Shown here piece by piece: positions 26,243 to 35,064 of a stretch of DNA of 64,000 bases (the first letter of the stretch is position 1; each line of letters begins with the position of its first letter). A program made the position numbers and the translations under genes. Under the pieces are notes generated by a model. The model ran no database searches and was not told the DNA's origin. It was given only the letters and a program-made list of their open reading frames with translations. This DNA comes from JAXGMQ01 sp964613055 (GTDB lineage: Bacteria > Caldisericota > Caldisericia > JAAYUI01). The stretch covers positions 1-64,000 of the forward strand of contig CAZTGD010000008.1 in NCBI GenBank assembly GCA_964613055.1, read 5' to 3'.

Positions 26243-27742
26243 ATGTCAGATACTCTTGATACCATATTTAAGGGTTGGAAGGATTCATTCAAAGAAGTCA
26301 CCTTCAAACCTATAATTGAGAATGCAGGTTCTGTTAAGTCATGTGGTGATGGAGTTGCTTTGGTCAGGGGTTTATCAGATGCATTCATAGGTGAGATCCT
26401 CGATTTTGAAGGTGGTATTGAAGGATTTGTGCTTTCGATGACCCCAGAGTATGTTGGTGTTGTTCTCCTTGGTCCAGACAAGTACGTAGGCGAGGGTGAC
26501 AAGGTGACTAGAACAACAAGGGTGCTTTCAGTCCCATTTTCACCAGATTTACCAGGTCGTATAATAGATGCTACAGGAAAACCAATCGATGGAAAGAAGT
26601 CATTTGTATCCACAAAGCAATTGCCATTGGAGAAGGGCGCTCCATCGGTTATCGATCGGGAACCAGTTCATGAATCACTCCAAACAGGTTTAAAGGTTCT
26701 TGACGCACTCATACCAATAGGTCGAGGTCAAAGGGAGTTGATAATCGGAGACCGTCAAACGGGAAAAACAGCCATTGCAATAGACTCAATAATAAACCAA
26801 AAGGATGAGGACGTTATCTGCATATACGTGGGTATCTCTCAGAAATCATCCACTATGGCAGGTATCTATAAGTCCCTGAAAGATAATCACGCAATTGACT
26901 CTACTATTATTGTGTCGACTCTTGCAGACAACCCACCTGCTATACGATACATAGCTCCTTACGTTGGGTGTGCCATTGGTGAAGAGTATATGAGACGTGG
27001 AAAGCATGTTTTAATAGTTTACGATGATCTATCCAAACACGCTGATGCGTACAGAGAGCTATCGCTCTTACTCCGAAGACCGCCGGGTCGAGAGGCTTAT
27101 CCTGGCGACATTTTTTATCTTCACTCTAGATTACTTGAACGTTCTGCAAAGATGAAGTCTGATCTAGGTGGAGGTTCACTTACAGCACTGCCGATTATCG
27201 AAACACAGGCTGGAGATATTTCTCAGTATATTCCAACTAACCTCATTTCGATAACAGATGGACAGATATTCCTTGAAAAAGAGTTGTTCAACGAGGGCAT
27301 AAGACCAGCCGTAAACGTCGGTCTTTCCGTATCTAGAGTTGGTGGAGCCGCGCAGGTTCCCACAATGAAAAAGGTCGGTGGTAGTCTCAAGCTTGACCTA
27401 TCTCAATATAACGACCTAAAAGCATTTGCACAGTTTGGTGCAGAGCTCGATCCCGTTACCCAAAGAAAGCTTTCAAGAGGAGAGCGATTGGTTGAATTAC
27501 TTAAACAGGTACAATACTCACCAATGCAGGTTGGAGAACAAGTTCTGGTTTTGCTGGCTTATTCGCTGGGTGCTTTTGATGGCATCGATAAGAATGAGGT
27601 TAGAGATTTCGAGAAACGTCTCATCAAACATACAAAAGATAAGCATCCTGATTTGCTATCCGAGCTAACACATTCACCGAAACTGTCTGATTCGATAAAG
27701 GAATATGTTTCCGACCTAGTCAAAGAAATAAAAGGGATTTAG
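26243..27742 (+). CDS. atpA: F1 ATP synthase subunit alpha
   Basis: 499 residues, regulatory nucleotide-binding subunit. P-loop GDRQTGKTA (~172-180), VGISQKSSTMAG, and the subunit signature PAVNVGLSVSRVGGAAQ (Arg finger region, ~355) are intact. The N-terminus lacks the most common EEIS-type delta-binding motif and reads SDTLDTIFKGWKDSF, which may reflect the unusual b-delta partner (inference). Confidence 0.96.
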   Translation: MSDTLDTIFKGWKDSFKEVTFKPIIENAGSVKSCGDGVALVRGLSDAFIGEILDFEGGIEGFVLSMTPEYVGVVLLGPDKYVGEGDKVTRTTRVLSVPFSPDLPGRIIDATGKPIDGKKSFVSTKQLPLEKGAPSVIDREPVHESLQTGLKVLDALIPIGRGQRELIIGDRQTGKTAIAIDSIINQKDEDVICIYVGISQKSSTMAGIYKSLKDNHAIDSTIIVSTLADNPPAIRYIAPYVGCAIGEEYMRRGKHVLIVYDDLSKHADAYRELSLLLRRPPGREAYPGDIFYLHSRLLERSAKMKSDLGGGSLTALPIIETQAGDISQYIPTNLISITDGQIFLEKELFNEGIRPAVNVGLSVSRVGGAAQVPTMKKVGGSLKLDLSQYNDLKAFAQFGAELDPVTQRKLSRGERLVELLKQVQYSPMQVGEQVLVLLAYSLGAFDGIDKNEVRDFEKRLIKHTKDKHPDLLSELTHSPKLSDSIKEYVSDLVKEIKGI

Positions 27743-27752
27743 AGGTTCTTAC

Positions 27753-28628
27753 TTGGCAACACTGCGTGATTTAAAAAGAAGGATTGCATCGGTAGATTCA
27801 GTCGCCCACATTACTCGGTCGATGGAGATGCTTTCAGTAGTAAAGATTTACCACCTGAGAAAACAGGTAGGAAAATCAATTCCCTTTGTCAACAAACTGC
27901 GTGATTTGCTAGTTTCAATTGCAGAGCATCTAAACACAGATATAAACACAAGTCCTTTGTTTGAATCAAAGCCTGTGGAAACCACCTTGATGATACCGCT
28001 GACCTCTGACAGAGGCTTCTGTGGTTCATTTAATTCCAATATAACTGATATCACCAAACGTTGGCTAACTCAAAACGATACAGATGTGCTTATGGGTTCA
28101 CTATCAAAAAACACTACAAAGGAACTAAACCATCTAGGTCATAACATTATTGTCAACCATCCAGGAATGCTTGACAAGGTAACGTTTGACAACGCAAAAA
28201 AGCTTGCCGGTGAGATCAAGACAATGTACATTGAAAACAGAATTCAATCCGTCAAATTTGCATATATGGAGTTTCAATCTGTACTCAACCAGGTTTCTGT
28301 TATCAGACAGATGCTACCACTCGCTGAAATAAAAAAAGCGCAAAAAACAAGCGTTGAAGATTTCATATTCAAACCAAATCCAGAGAAGATTATTGACTCA
28401 CTTACGAGCACATACGTTGATCTGTTTGTATACAAGGTGCTTTTGGAAGCCAGTGCATCAGAGCAGGCAATGAGACGGATGAGTATGCACCGGGCAACAG
28501 AGAATGCCCATGAACTTTCACAGAAGCTTACAATAAAATATCAAAGAACTAGGCAGGCAACGATCACCAAGGAACTCACAGAGATAACGTCTAGTGCCGA
28601 AGCGCTCAAGGAGACTGTCAATGGATAA
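27753..28628 (+). CDS. atpG: F1 ATP synthase subunit gamma
   Basis: Rotor shaft, 291 residues. The N-terminal helix LKRRIASVDSVAHITRSMEM and the C-terminal ITKELTEITSSAEALKE helix are typical. TTG start with AGAGG upstream. The 3' end overlaps atpD by 8 bp. Confidence 0.94.
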   Translation: MATLRDLKRRIASVDSVAHITRSMEMLSVVKIYHLRKQVGKSIPFVNKLRDLLVSIAEHLNTDINTSPLFESKPVETTLMIPLTSDRGFCGSFNSNITDITKRWLTQNDTDVLMGSLSKNTTKELNHLGHNIIVNHPGMLDKVTFDNAKKLAGEIKTMYIENRIQSVKFAYMEFQSVLNQVSVIRQMLPLAEIKKAQKTSVEDFIFKPNPEKIIDSLTSTYVDLFVYKVLLEASASEQAMRRMSMHRATENAHELSQKLTIKYQRTRQATITKELTEITSSAEALKETVNG

Positions 28629-30075
28629 TAACAGGGGAAGATTAATTAGAGCCGAGGGGCCAGTTGTAGATTTTGAATTCGAAGAGGATTCACTCCCATC
28701 CCTTTATAATGCATTAGAGATAACGGATGATGATCTTGGAGAAAAACTCGTTTGTGAGGTTTCTCAAATAGTAAATAAAACTATTGTTCGATGTATAGCC
28801 TTGGGTCCAACTGAAGGTCTTCGAAGAGGTATGGTCTGCAGAGACACAGGCAAGACAATTCATGTTCCTGTCGGTAAGAGTGTTTTAAGCAGGGTTTTTA
28901 ACGTGTTTGGTGAACCTATTGACAGAGAAGGTGAAGTTATTGCTGAAGAGTATCGTCCAATATTTCACGACCCACCACCTTTCTCAAAGGTTGAACCTGT
29001 TGAAGTTGTATTCGAAACTGGAATCAAGGTAATTGACCTGCTTGCTCCATTCCCTAGAGGTGGAAAGATAGGACTCTTTGGTGGAGCTGGTGTTGGTAAA
29101 ACTGTTCTTCTTCAGGAACTCATTCGAAATGTAGCATATGAACATCAGGGTTATTCGGTTTTTGCCGGTGTTGGTGAGAGAACGCGAGAAGGCAATGATC
29201 TTATCCTTGAGATGCGGGATTCAGGTGTAATCAATTCCGCAGCACTCGTTTTTGGTCAGATGAACGAGCCTCCAGGTGTTAGAATGAGAGTTCCTTTCAC
29301 TGCACTTACAATGTGTGAATACTTCCGAGATGATCTCGGTCAAGATGTACTTCTGTTCATAGATAATATTTTCCGATATGTTCAGGCTGGTTCGGAAGTG
29401 TCTGCACTGCTCGGCAGGATACCTTCAGCTGTCGGCTATCAGTCAACACTTGCAACCGAAGTTGGTCAGCTTCAAGAGAGGATTCTCTCAACTAAGAAGG
29501 GTTCAATTACATCCGTACAGGCTATATTCGTTCCAGCCGATGACTATACCGACCCAGCACCTGCAAACATCTTTACCCACCTTGACGCTACAATTACCCT
29601 TGACAGAGGGCTGGTAGAACTCGGCATATACCCTGCCGCCAGTCCATTGCTGTCTGGTTCTAAAATGCTTGACCCAAATATAATTTCTCAGGATCATTAC
29701 GAAGTAGCTCAAGAGGTGAAACGAATTCTGCAACACTACGAGAATCTGAAGGATATTATTGCGATTCTTGGTATGTCCGAACTCTCAGAGGAAGACAGAC
29801 AGCTGGTCTACAGAGCTAGAAAGATACAGAAATTCCTCTCTCAACCGATGCATGTCGCTGAACAGTTCACTGGACAGACTGGTGTGTCTATTCCACTTTC
29901 TGAAACAGTGTATGGTTTTAAAGAGCTTATTGATGGCAATTGCGATGATATGCCTGAGGATGCCTTCTACATGGTTGGCAATATTGACTCAGCCCGAGAG
30001 AAGGCCGAGAGGATGATCACGGAAGAGGAAAAAGATACCTCAAAGGTAGATGTAAAGAAAGAAGAGTATGTTTAA
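28621..30075 (+). CDS. atpD: F1 ATP synthase subunit beta
   Basis: Catalytic subunit. With ATG 28621 it has 484 residues; an upstream in-frame start at 28594 would only extend into atpG. P-loop GGAGVGKTVLLQELI, GERTREGNDL (catalytic Glu), ALVFGQMNEPPGVRMRV, DVLLFIDNIFRYVQAGSEVS and VYRARKIQKFLSQPMHVAEQ are canonical. The C-terminus carries a short Glu/Lys-rich tail. Confidence 0.97.
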   Translation: MDNNRGRLIRAEGPVVDFEFEEDSLPSLYNALEITDDDLGEKLVCEVSQIVNKTIVRCIALGPTEGLRRGMVCRDTGKTIHVPVGKSVLSRVFNVFGEPIDREGEVIAEEYRPIFHDPPPFSKVEPVEVVFETGIKVIDLLAPFPRGGKIGLFGGAGVGKTVLLQELIRNVAYEHQGYSVFAGVGERTREGNDLILEMRDSGVINSAALVFGQMNEPPGVRMRVPFTALTMCEYFRDDLGQDVLLFIDNIFRYVQAGSEVSALLGRIPSAVGYQSTLATEVGQLQERILSTKKGSITSVQAIFVPADDYTDPAPANIFTHLDATITLDRGLVELGIYPAASPLLSGSKMLDPNIISQDHYEVAQEVKRILQHYENLKDIIAILGMSELSEEDRQLVYRARKIQKFLSQPMHVAEQFTGQTGVSIPLSETVYGFKELIDGNCDDMPEDAFYMVGNIDSAREKAERMITEEEKDTSKVDVKKEEYV

Positions 30076-30078
30076 AGG

Positions 30079-30339
30079 ATGTCTGATCTAACAGTAACTA
30101 TCATAACTCCAGATGCAAAACAAGAGGACTTCAGTGCAAATTCAATTGTTGTCCCTCTTGAGGATGGTTATTGGGGTATTTTGCCCAAACACTCTAACAT
30201 GGTTGCCGTGCTTTCCTCAGGTAAGATAAAAATCAAATTGTCTGGAAAAGAAATTCAGTATCAAATTGAAGAGGGTTGGATTGAGGTTTTTCACAACAGG
30301 ATAATTATCCTGACTCCAGATTTTGTACCCGTTAACTGA
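30079..30339 (+). CDS. atpC: F1 ATP synthase subunit epsilon, short form without C-terminal helices
   Basis: 86 residues covering only the N-terminal beta-sandwich (VTIITPDAKQEDFSANSIVV, then DGYWGILPKHSNMVAVLSSG). The usual 130-140-residue epsilon also has a two-helix domain that can inhibit ATP hydrolysis; that is missing and the reading frame ends cleanly. It closes the nuo-atp unit. Confidence 0.9.
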   Translation: MSDLTVTIITPDAKQEDFSANSIVVPLEDGYWGILPKHSNMVAVLSSGKIKIKLSGKEIQYQIEEGWIEVFHNRIIILTPDFVPVN

Positions 30340-30381
30340 CCTGCATGTACATTTAGGTTTTGTTTGTTAACATAGCAGATA

Positions 30382-30906
30382 ATGACGATAACTGATATCG
30401 CAAAGTTATTGACTTGTTCAGAGACACTCACAGAGATGCCAAGAACCGGTTATGTTCTGGAAGGTGTCGCTGACCCAGAGCGAGTTTCTTCGCACTGTTA
30501 TGGGGTTGTTCTAATCACAATGCTTTTGTCTAAACTAGTTGAGACAGTAGACGTTGAAAAGGCTCTTAAAATGGCAATTATCCATGACCTTCCCGAATCC
30601 CTGATCGGTGATCTTACTCCACATTCAAGCCATTTCATTGACAAAAAGAATGCTGAGATTCAAGCATCAAATGATGTATTTGCAAAGATTTACGATCTTG
30701 ATGAATTATTCTTAGAATATATAGCTAATGAGACTGTTGAATCAAAGATTGTACATGATGCCGATAAACTCCAAATGATGGCAAGAGTACATCGATACCG
30801 CAGACAGGGGAAGGGAGATATGGATAGATTTAAGGATGTAGAATTTTATTTCAGTGAATCAGCAGACATATTAAAAGAATTCAAACGACTTGACGGTTAC
30901 TGTTAG
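30382..30906 (+). CDS. HD-domain hydrolase, YfbR/HDDC2-like
   Basis: 174 residues. Metal-binding HD pattern: H38 in VSSHCYGV, H68-D69 in AIIHDLPES and the distal Asp in VHDADKLQMM. The family includes 5'-deoxynucleotidases acting on dNMPs, so a nucleotide-pool role is plausible. No Shine-Dalgarno sequence; a possible -10 TAACAT (30368-30373) is 8 nt before the ATG, with a weaker TGTACA 16 bp upstream. It lies between atpC and comM. Confidence 0.82.
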   Translation: MTITDIAKLLTCSETLTEMPRTGYVLEGVADPERVSSHCYGVVLITMLLSKLVETVDVEKALKMAIIHDLPESLIGDLTPHSSHFIDKKNAEIQASNDVFAKIYDLDELFLEYIANETVESKIVHDADKLQMMARVHRYRRQGKGDMDRFKDVEFYFSESADILKEFKRLDGYC

Positions 30907-30918
30907 TTTTATTACTAT
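30890..30918 (+). promoter_or_regulatory. leaderless promoter of comM-fmt
   Basis: TTGACG (30890-30895), exactly 17 bp, TACTAT (30913-30918), then 6 nt to ATG 30925. It overlaps the end of the HD-hydrolase gene. This is the clearest of the leaderless-type promoters in the window. Confidence 0.72.
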
Positions 30919-30924
30919 CCATAT

Positions 30925-32445
30925 ATGTTTTCCAGTGTTGAGAGTGTTACATTAGAGGGATTGAACCCACTTCCGCTTACAGTTGAACTTGACATAACTG
31001 GGCATGCATTACCCTCTTTCACAATTGTCGGTCTACCAGATGCCGCTGTTACTGAGGCTCGAGAGAGGGTTAGATCAGCAATAAAAAACAGTGATTTTTC
31101 ATTCCCAATTAAAAGAATAACCGCAAATCTTGCTCCAGCAGATCTAAAAAAGGAGGGATCAGGTTTTGACCTTCCCATATCTCTGGGCATACTATCTGCT
31201 ACAGAACAGATTCCAAGAAAGTCATTGGAAAACCTTGTTGTATTAGGAGAATTGTCGTTGGATGGAGCTACTCGAAGGGTGCCAGGTGTTTTACCGATAG
31301 CCATTGCTTTGTCTGGGACAAACAAAACCCTTGTTATCCCAGAAGAGAACCTACCAGAAGCATGCATGTTTGACCTTGATGTAATCGGTGTGAAAGATCT
31401 TAGACAGATCGTTAACCACCTCAGAGAAGAAAATCCAATACAACCAGTCAGAAACAAACAGATAGACATCAATGATTCAATGACCAATGTTCCATACGAC
31501 ATGTCTGAAGTGAAAGGCAATTCACAAGCAAAGAGGGCTTTTGAGATATCTGCCTGTGGTGGTCACAACGTTTTAATGGTTGGACCACCAGGCTCAGGTA
31601 AAACGATGCTTGCAAAACGATTACCCACAATCATGCCACCCCTTACATTGGGTGAGGCAATGGAGATAAGCCAGATATATTCGATTACAGGTTTGCTATC
31701 TCCTTCAGAAGGTCTCATAACTGTTCGACCATTTCGATCCCCTCACCACACGGCTTCACCTTCGTCAATTATTGGAGGTGGACAATCACCTAAACCTGGA
31801 GAGATAAGCCTTTCTCATGGTGGAGTTCTGTTCCTTGATGAATTGCCTGAATTTAGAAGGGATGTTTTGGAGGTATTGAGACAACCGATGGAGGAAGGTG
31901 AAGTAACTATTGCTCGTGTTCGAAAGACGATCACCTACCCTTCAAGATTTCTCTTAGTTGGGGCTATGAATCCTTGTCCATGCGGTTTCTTTGGAGACAG
32001 GACAAAACCATGTGTATGCAGTCAATCACAGATCAGACGATATCAATCAAGGATATCAGGCCCTCTGCTTGACAGATTTGATATCTATTTGAGTATAACA
32101 AGGTTGACACCAACAGAACTCGCAAGAGCAAAGCCCGGTGAATCAAGTGATTCTATAAGAAAGCGAGTTATTGCAGGTAGAGAGAAACAACTAAAAAGAT
32201 ACAGGCAAGAGAACATTTATTGCAACTCACAACTTACAACAAAACAGATTAGAAGATACTGCGAGTTAGGAAAAGATGAATCAAGTTTCCTCAAGTTTGC
32301 CTCAGAAAGAATGTCTCTAACAGCCAGGGGTTATGACAGAGTTCTAAAGGTATCAAGGACCATAGCAGACTTGGATGGATCAGACAGAATCTCATCGGCT
32401 CATCTTGCTGAAGCGGTACAGTACAGAGAGAATCTTCTGATATGA
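30925..32445 (+). CDS. comM: YifB/ComM-family Mg-chelatase-like AAA+ ATPase
   Basis: 506 residues: Lon-protease-like N-terminal domain (1-~165), AAA+ core with Walker A GPPGSGKTMLAKRLP (~217-231) and FLDELPEF Walker B, a Cys cluster CPCGFFGDRTKPCVC (~352-366), and the C-terminal lid. ComM helps branch migration during natural transformation in Haemophilus and Vibrio, but it is also widespread in non-competent bacteria. It overlaps fmt by ATGA. Confidence 0.93.
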   Translation: MFSSVESVTLEGLNPLPLTVELDITGHALPSFTIVGLPDAAVTEARERVRSAIKNSDFSFPIKRITANLAPADLKKEGSGFDLPISLGILSATEQIPRKSLENLVVLGELSLDGATRRVPGVLPIAIALSGTNKTLVIPEENLPEACMFDLDVIGVKDLRQIVNHLREENPIQPVRNKQIDINDSMTNVPYDMSEVKGNSQAKRAFEISACGGHNVLMVGPPGSGKTMLAKRLPTIMPPLTLGEAMEISQIYSITGLLSPSEGLITVRPFRSPHHTASPSSIIGGGQSPKPGEISLSHGGVLFLDELPEFRRDVLEVLRQPMEEGEVTIARVRKTITYPSRFLLVGAMNPCPCGFFGDRTKPCVCSQSQIRRYQSRISGPLLDRFDIYLSITRLTPTELARAKPGESSDSIRKRVIAGREKQLKRYRQENIYCNSQLTTKQIRRYCELGKDESSFLKFASERMSLTARGYDRVLKVSRTIADLDGSDRISSAHLAEAVQYRENLLI

Positions 32446-33383
32446 AAATAATATTCATTGGTTCTGGTAATTTTTCAGTTCCCATACTCAAGGCGTTATC
32501 TAAAGAATATCACATATGTTTGTGTATTACACACCCAGATAAACGAGTTGGAAGGGGCAAGAAGATAGTCAGATCAGACATTGGAATCGTCAGTGATGAG
32601 TTAGGGATCATGTGTTATTCACCTACTACTGTAAACAGTACTGAATCTATTGAAATAATGGAAGAAATGAAAGCTGATATTGCTGTGCTTGCATCCTTTT
32701 CTGAAATTTTGAACACTGACGTAATCAATGTACTTAGATTCGGAATAATCAACGTTCATCCATCACTTCTACCCAAATATAGGGGTGCTGAACCTATCCG
32801 ATGGGCTATTAGAAGGGGTGAGACAGTAACGGGTGTATCTATTATGGAACTGTCAAAGGAGCTTGATAGGGGAAATGTCTTGTATCAGGAACCAATCTCC
32901 ATTCAACCACAGGATGATGAGGGAACCTTGCGTCATCGATTAGTTAATTTATCTATAGATATGCTTCCAAAGGCGATCACCGAGTATAGAAAAGGTTATC
33001 GGGGTACACCACAGCGAACAGATAGAACATTCTATGCAAGGAGAATGAAGAAATCTGATGAGATAATTCACTGGGAATGGTCCGCACAAAAAGTAGATAG
33101 ACACATAAGATCAATGTCTCCAAAACCTGGTTGTTATACCATACATAAGGGAAAGAGAATCAAACTGTTTGAACCTACAATAATTAATACATGTTATTCA
33201 TTTCACCAACCAGGAGAGATCATTGAATCAAAGAAATCTTTTGTAGTATCATGTGGTATTGGGATGCTTTCTTTCGACTCAATTCAAAGGGAAGGTAAAC
33301 GAAAGATACCAGTTGGTGATTTTCTAATGACAGGATTTGTAAACCAAGGTGATATCCTTGGTGAAGTTGACTTTACAGATTGA
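32442..33383 (+). CDS. fmt: methionyl-tRNA formyltransferase
   Basis: Formylates Met-tRNAi for initiation. 313 residues with the formyltransferase core: GSGNFSVPILKAL, the catalytic INVHPSLLPKYRGAEPIRWA (Asn and His, ~105-124), MELSKELDRGNVL, and the C-terminal OB-like domain (ARRMKKSDEIIHW). No def gene is next to it. The ATG overlaps the comM stop. Confidence 0.95.
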   Translation: MKIIFIGSGNFSVPILKALSKEYHICLCITHPDKRVGRGKKIVRSDIGIVSDELGIMCYSPTTVNSTESIEIMEEMKADIAVLASFSEILNTDVINVLRFGIINVHPSLLPKYRGAEPIRWAIRRGETVTGVSIMELSKELDRGNVLYQEPISIQPQDDEGTLRHRLVNLSIDMLPKAITEYRKGYRGTPQRTDRTFYARRMKKSDEIIHWEWSAQKVDRHIRSMSPKPGCYTIHKGKRIKLFEPTIINTCYSFHQPGEIIESKKSFVVSCGIGMLSFDSIQREGKRKIPVGDFLMTGFVNQGDILGEVDFTD

Positions 33384-33395
33384 AAAGGTTACAAT
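33367..33395 (+). promoter_or_regulatory. leaderless promoter of the metallophosphoesterase gene
   Basis: TTGACT (33367-33372), 17 bp, TACAAT (33390-33395), then 7 nt to ATG 33403. It lies across the fmt stop codon and decides the downstream start: the longer frame from 33349 would begin upstream of this promoter. Confidence 0.65.
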
Positions 33396-33402
33396 TAACG
33401 CA

Positions 33403-34158
33403 ATGAAATTTGGAATAATGTCCGATATACACGCTAATTTGTCAGCCTTCAACGCAGTATTTGATTGTCTTGATTCAGCGAGAGTTGATGAAATAATATC
33501 ATGCGGTGATATTGTAGGTTACAATGCAGATCCAGACGAATGTTTGGATTCCATTGTTAATCTTGGAATTAGAAGTGTTATGGGCAACCATGACAAAGCT
33601 CTTATTGATCCATCAGAAGAGAAGTACTTTAACCAGTATGGATTAACTGCAATAAGATGGCAAAGGTCTCAAATTAAACCATCAAATCAAAAGTACCTAA
33701 GCGAATTGCCACCAAGATTAACAATTCCATGTCCAAATTCTCATACAGATTTCCAAATTGCACATGGTAGCCTTGATCCAGCCGCCCCCTTTGAGTACAT
33801 ATCTTCACCCATTGAAGCGTTAAGGATGTCCGAGATAATGACGGGTAATCTAGTTTTCATTGGTCACTCACACATAGCAGGCATATTTATTATTGACAAT
33901 GAAGGTGATGTTGAGTATCTAAGAGCGTCTCATGGCCTAGAACTACACATTGAACCCGGATATAAGTATATTGTGAATGTTGGATCTGTTGGTCAGCCAA
34001 GGGATAGAAATCCCCAATCTTCATACTCTATATACGATACTGACAGTTCAACCATTCAAATTCACAGGGTTGACTATGATGTGAGTCATGCTGTTAAACG
34101 GATAACAGAGGTCGGCCTTCCACTGTTCTTAGCCGATCGATTGAGAATCGGCTGGTAA
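33403..34158 (+). CDS. calcineurin-like metallophosphoesterase (YfcE/MJ0936 type)
   Basis: 251 residues from ATG 33403. All binuclear metal motifs are present: DIHAN (DxH), CGDIVGYN, GNHD, an AHGS His and GHSHIAG. Family members hydrolyse phosphodiesters or phosphomonoesters of small molecules; the substrate cannot be predicted. It lies downstream of fmt but has its own promoter. Confidence 0.88.
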   Translation: MKFGIMSDIHANLSAFNAVFDCLDSARVDEIISCGDIVGYNADPDECLDSIVNLGIRSVMGNHDKALIDPSEEKYFNQYGLTAIRWQRSQIKPSNQKYLSELPPRLTIPCPNSHTDFQIAHGSLDPAAPFEYISSPIEALRMSEIMTGNLVFIGHSHIAGIFIIDNEGDVEYLRASHGLELHIEPGYKYIVNVGSVGQPRDRNPQSSYSIYDTDSSTIQIHRVDYDVSHAVKRITEVGLPLFLADRLRIGW

Positions 34159-34186
34159 AGTTCTTTAAACTGATTGATGTAACCTA

Positions 34187-34215
34187 TTGACATCTCGAGT
34201 TGTCATATGTATACT
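34187..34215 (+). promoter_or_regulatory. promoter of the secreted copper-amine-oxidase-N-like gene
   Basis: Perfect TTGACA (34187-34192), 17 bp, TATACT (34210-34215), 9 nt to ATG 34225. A longer frame starting at ATG 34207 would begin inside the spacer, so the promoter excludes it. The leader would be only about 2-3 nt. Confidence 0.72.
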
Positions 34216-34224
34216 GGGCGTGCG

Positions 34225-35064
34225 ATGAGAAGATTTGTGTTGTCGATAATAGCGTTGTGCCTAGTTGGTATTACTCTGCCGGTGTTTGCTGTACCCCAGT
34301 ATACAACACTTCAGCAAGCAAACGCAAGACAAGCTATCCTGACTATTGGCTCTAATACTGCTATTGTTGATGATTATGAAGTAATACTTGACACTCCCCC
34401 AATGATTATTTCAGGCAGAACAATCGTTCCATTGAGATTCATACAGGAACAGCTTATGCCAAATTGTTGTTTTCTTAATTGGGATAGGGATACTCGACAA
34501 ATAACAATCGGAAACATCCCCGTTAATTCGCTTGACTGCGAGTATGTATACGATCTTGTTAATGAACGAGATAGCTTGGCTGAAGAAAATGAACGTCTCA
34601 AACAGGTTATTGATGAATTAAAAAGGGAAAATGAACCCTTGCCAGAAGAGGATCTGATACCACCAATTGAATACAATAAGAATGGTATCGAATTTACACT
34701 CAAATCGGTGACCAAAGAGAGAGGACCAATTGATGATGGTGAAAGATCCTACTACCTCAGGTTAAACGTCAAAATCAAGAATAATCACTCTCAAAGCAGT
34801 TGCAGATTCCCAGCCAGTCTTACAAAGATGGTAGTAGAGGGTGATGAATACGGGCAGACTGATTATGATAAAACATATAGAAACTCGATTCCAGCCGGCG
34901 GCGAGATGTCTGGATGGATAAGATTTCCTTTAATCACATCACAAAAAACCGTATCATTCAAATTTGTAATGTGGCCATCAGACACAATCAATCATTTTGA
35001 TTTCTTTATGAAGGTTGATTTAGGCGAGGCCATACCAAACTCAATACATCACCTACCGAAGTAG
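34225..35064 (+). CDS. secreted protein: copper amine oxidase N-terminal-like domain, coiled coil, DUF4352-like domain
   Basis: 279 residues from ATG 34225, giving a clean signal peptide (MRRFVLSIIALCLVGITLP, cleavage near VFA). Residues ~30-100 resemble the copper_amine_oxidN domain (DTPPMIISGRTIVPLRFIQE), a wall-associated module with no oxidase chemistry of its own. A coiled coil (~112-137) and a beta-rich DUF4352/telokin-like domain (~150-270) follow. Likely extracellular; ligand unknown. Its last 59 bp overlap the 3' end of the convergent radA gene. Confidence 0.78.
   Translation: MRRFVLSIIALCLVGITLPVFAVPQYTTLQQANARQAILTIGSNTAIVDDYEVILDTPPMIISGRTIVPLRFIQEQLMPNCCFLNWDRDTRQITIGNIPVNSLDCEYVYDLVNERDSLAEENERLKQVIDELKRENEPLPEEDLIPPIEYNKNGIEFTLKSVTKERGPIDDGERSYYLRLNVKIKNNHSQSSCRFPASLTKMVVEGDEYGQTDYDKTYRNSIPAGGEMSGWIRFPLITSQKTVSFKFVMWPSDTINHFDFFMKVDLGEAIPNSIHHLPK

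Noticed and set aside
25927..26613. 228-residue minus-strand reading frame
   Set aside because: Antisense shadow of atpF and atpA, which are clearly coding on the plus strand.
30915..31520. 201-residue minus-strand reading frame
   Set aside because: Antisense to the conserved N-terminal domain of comM; no supporting signals.
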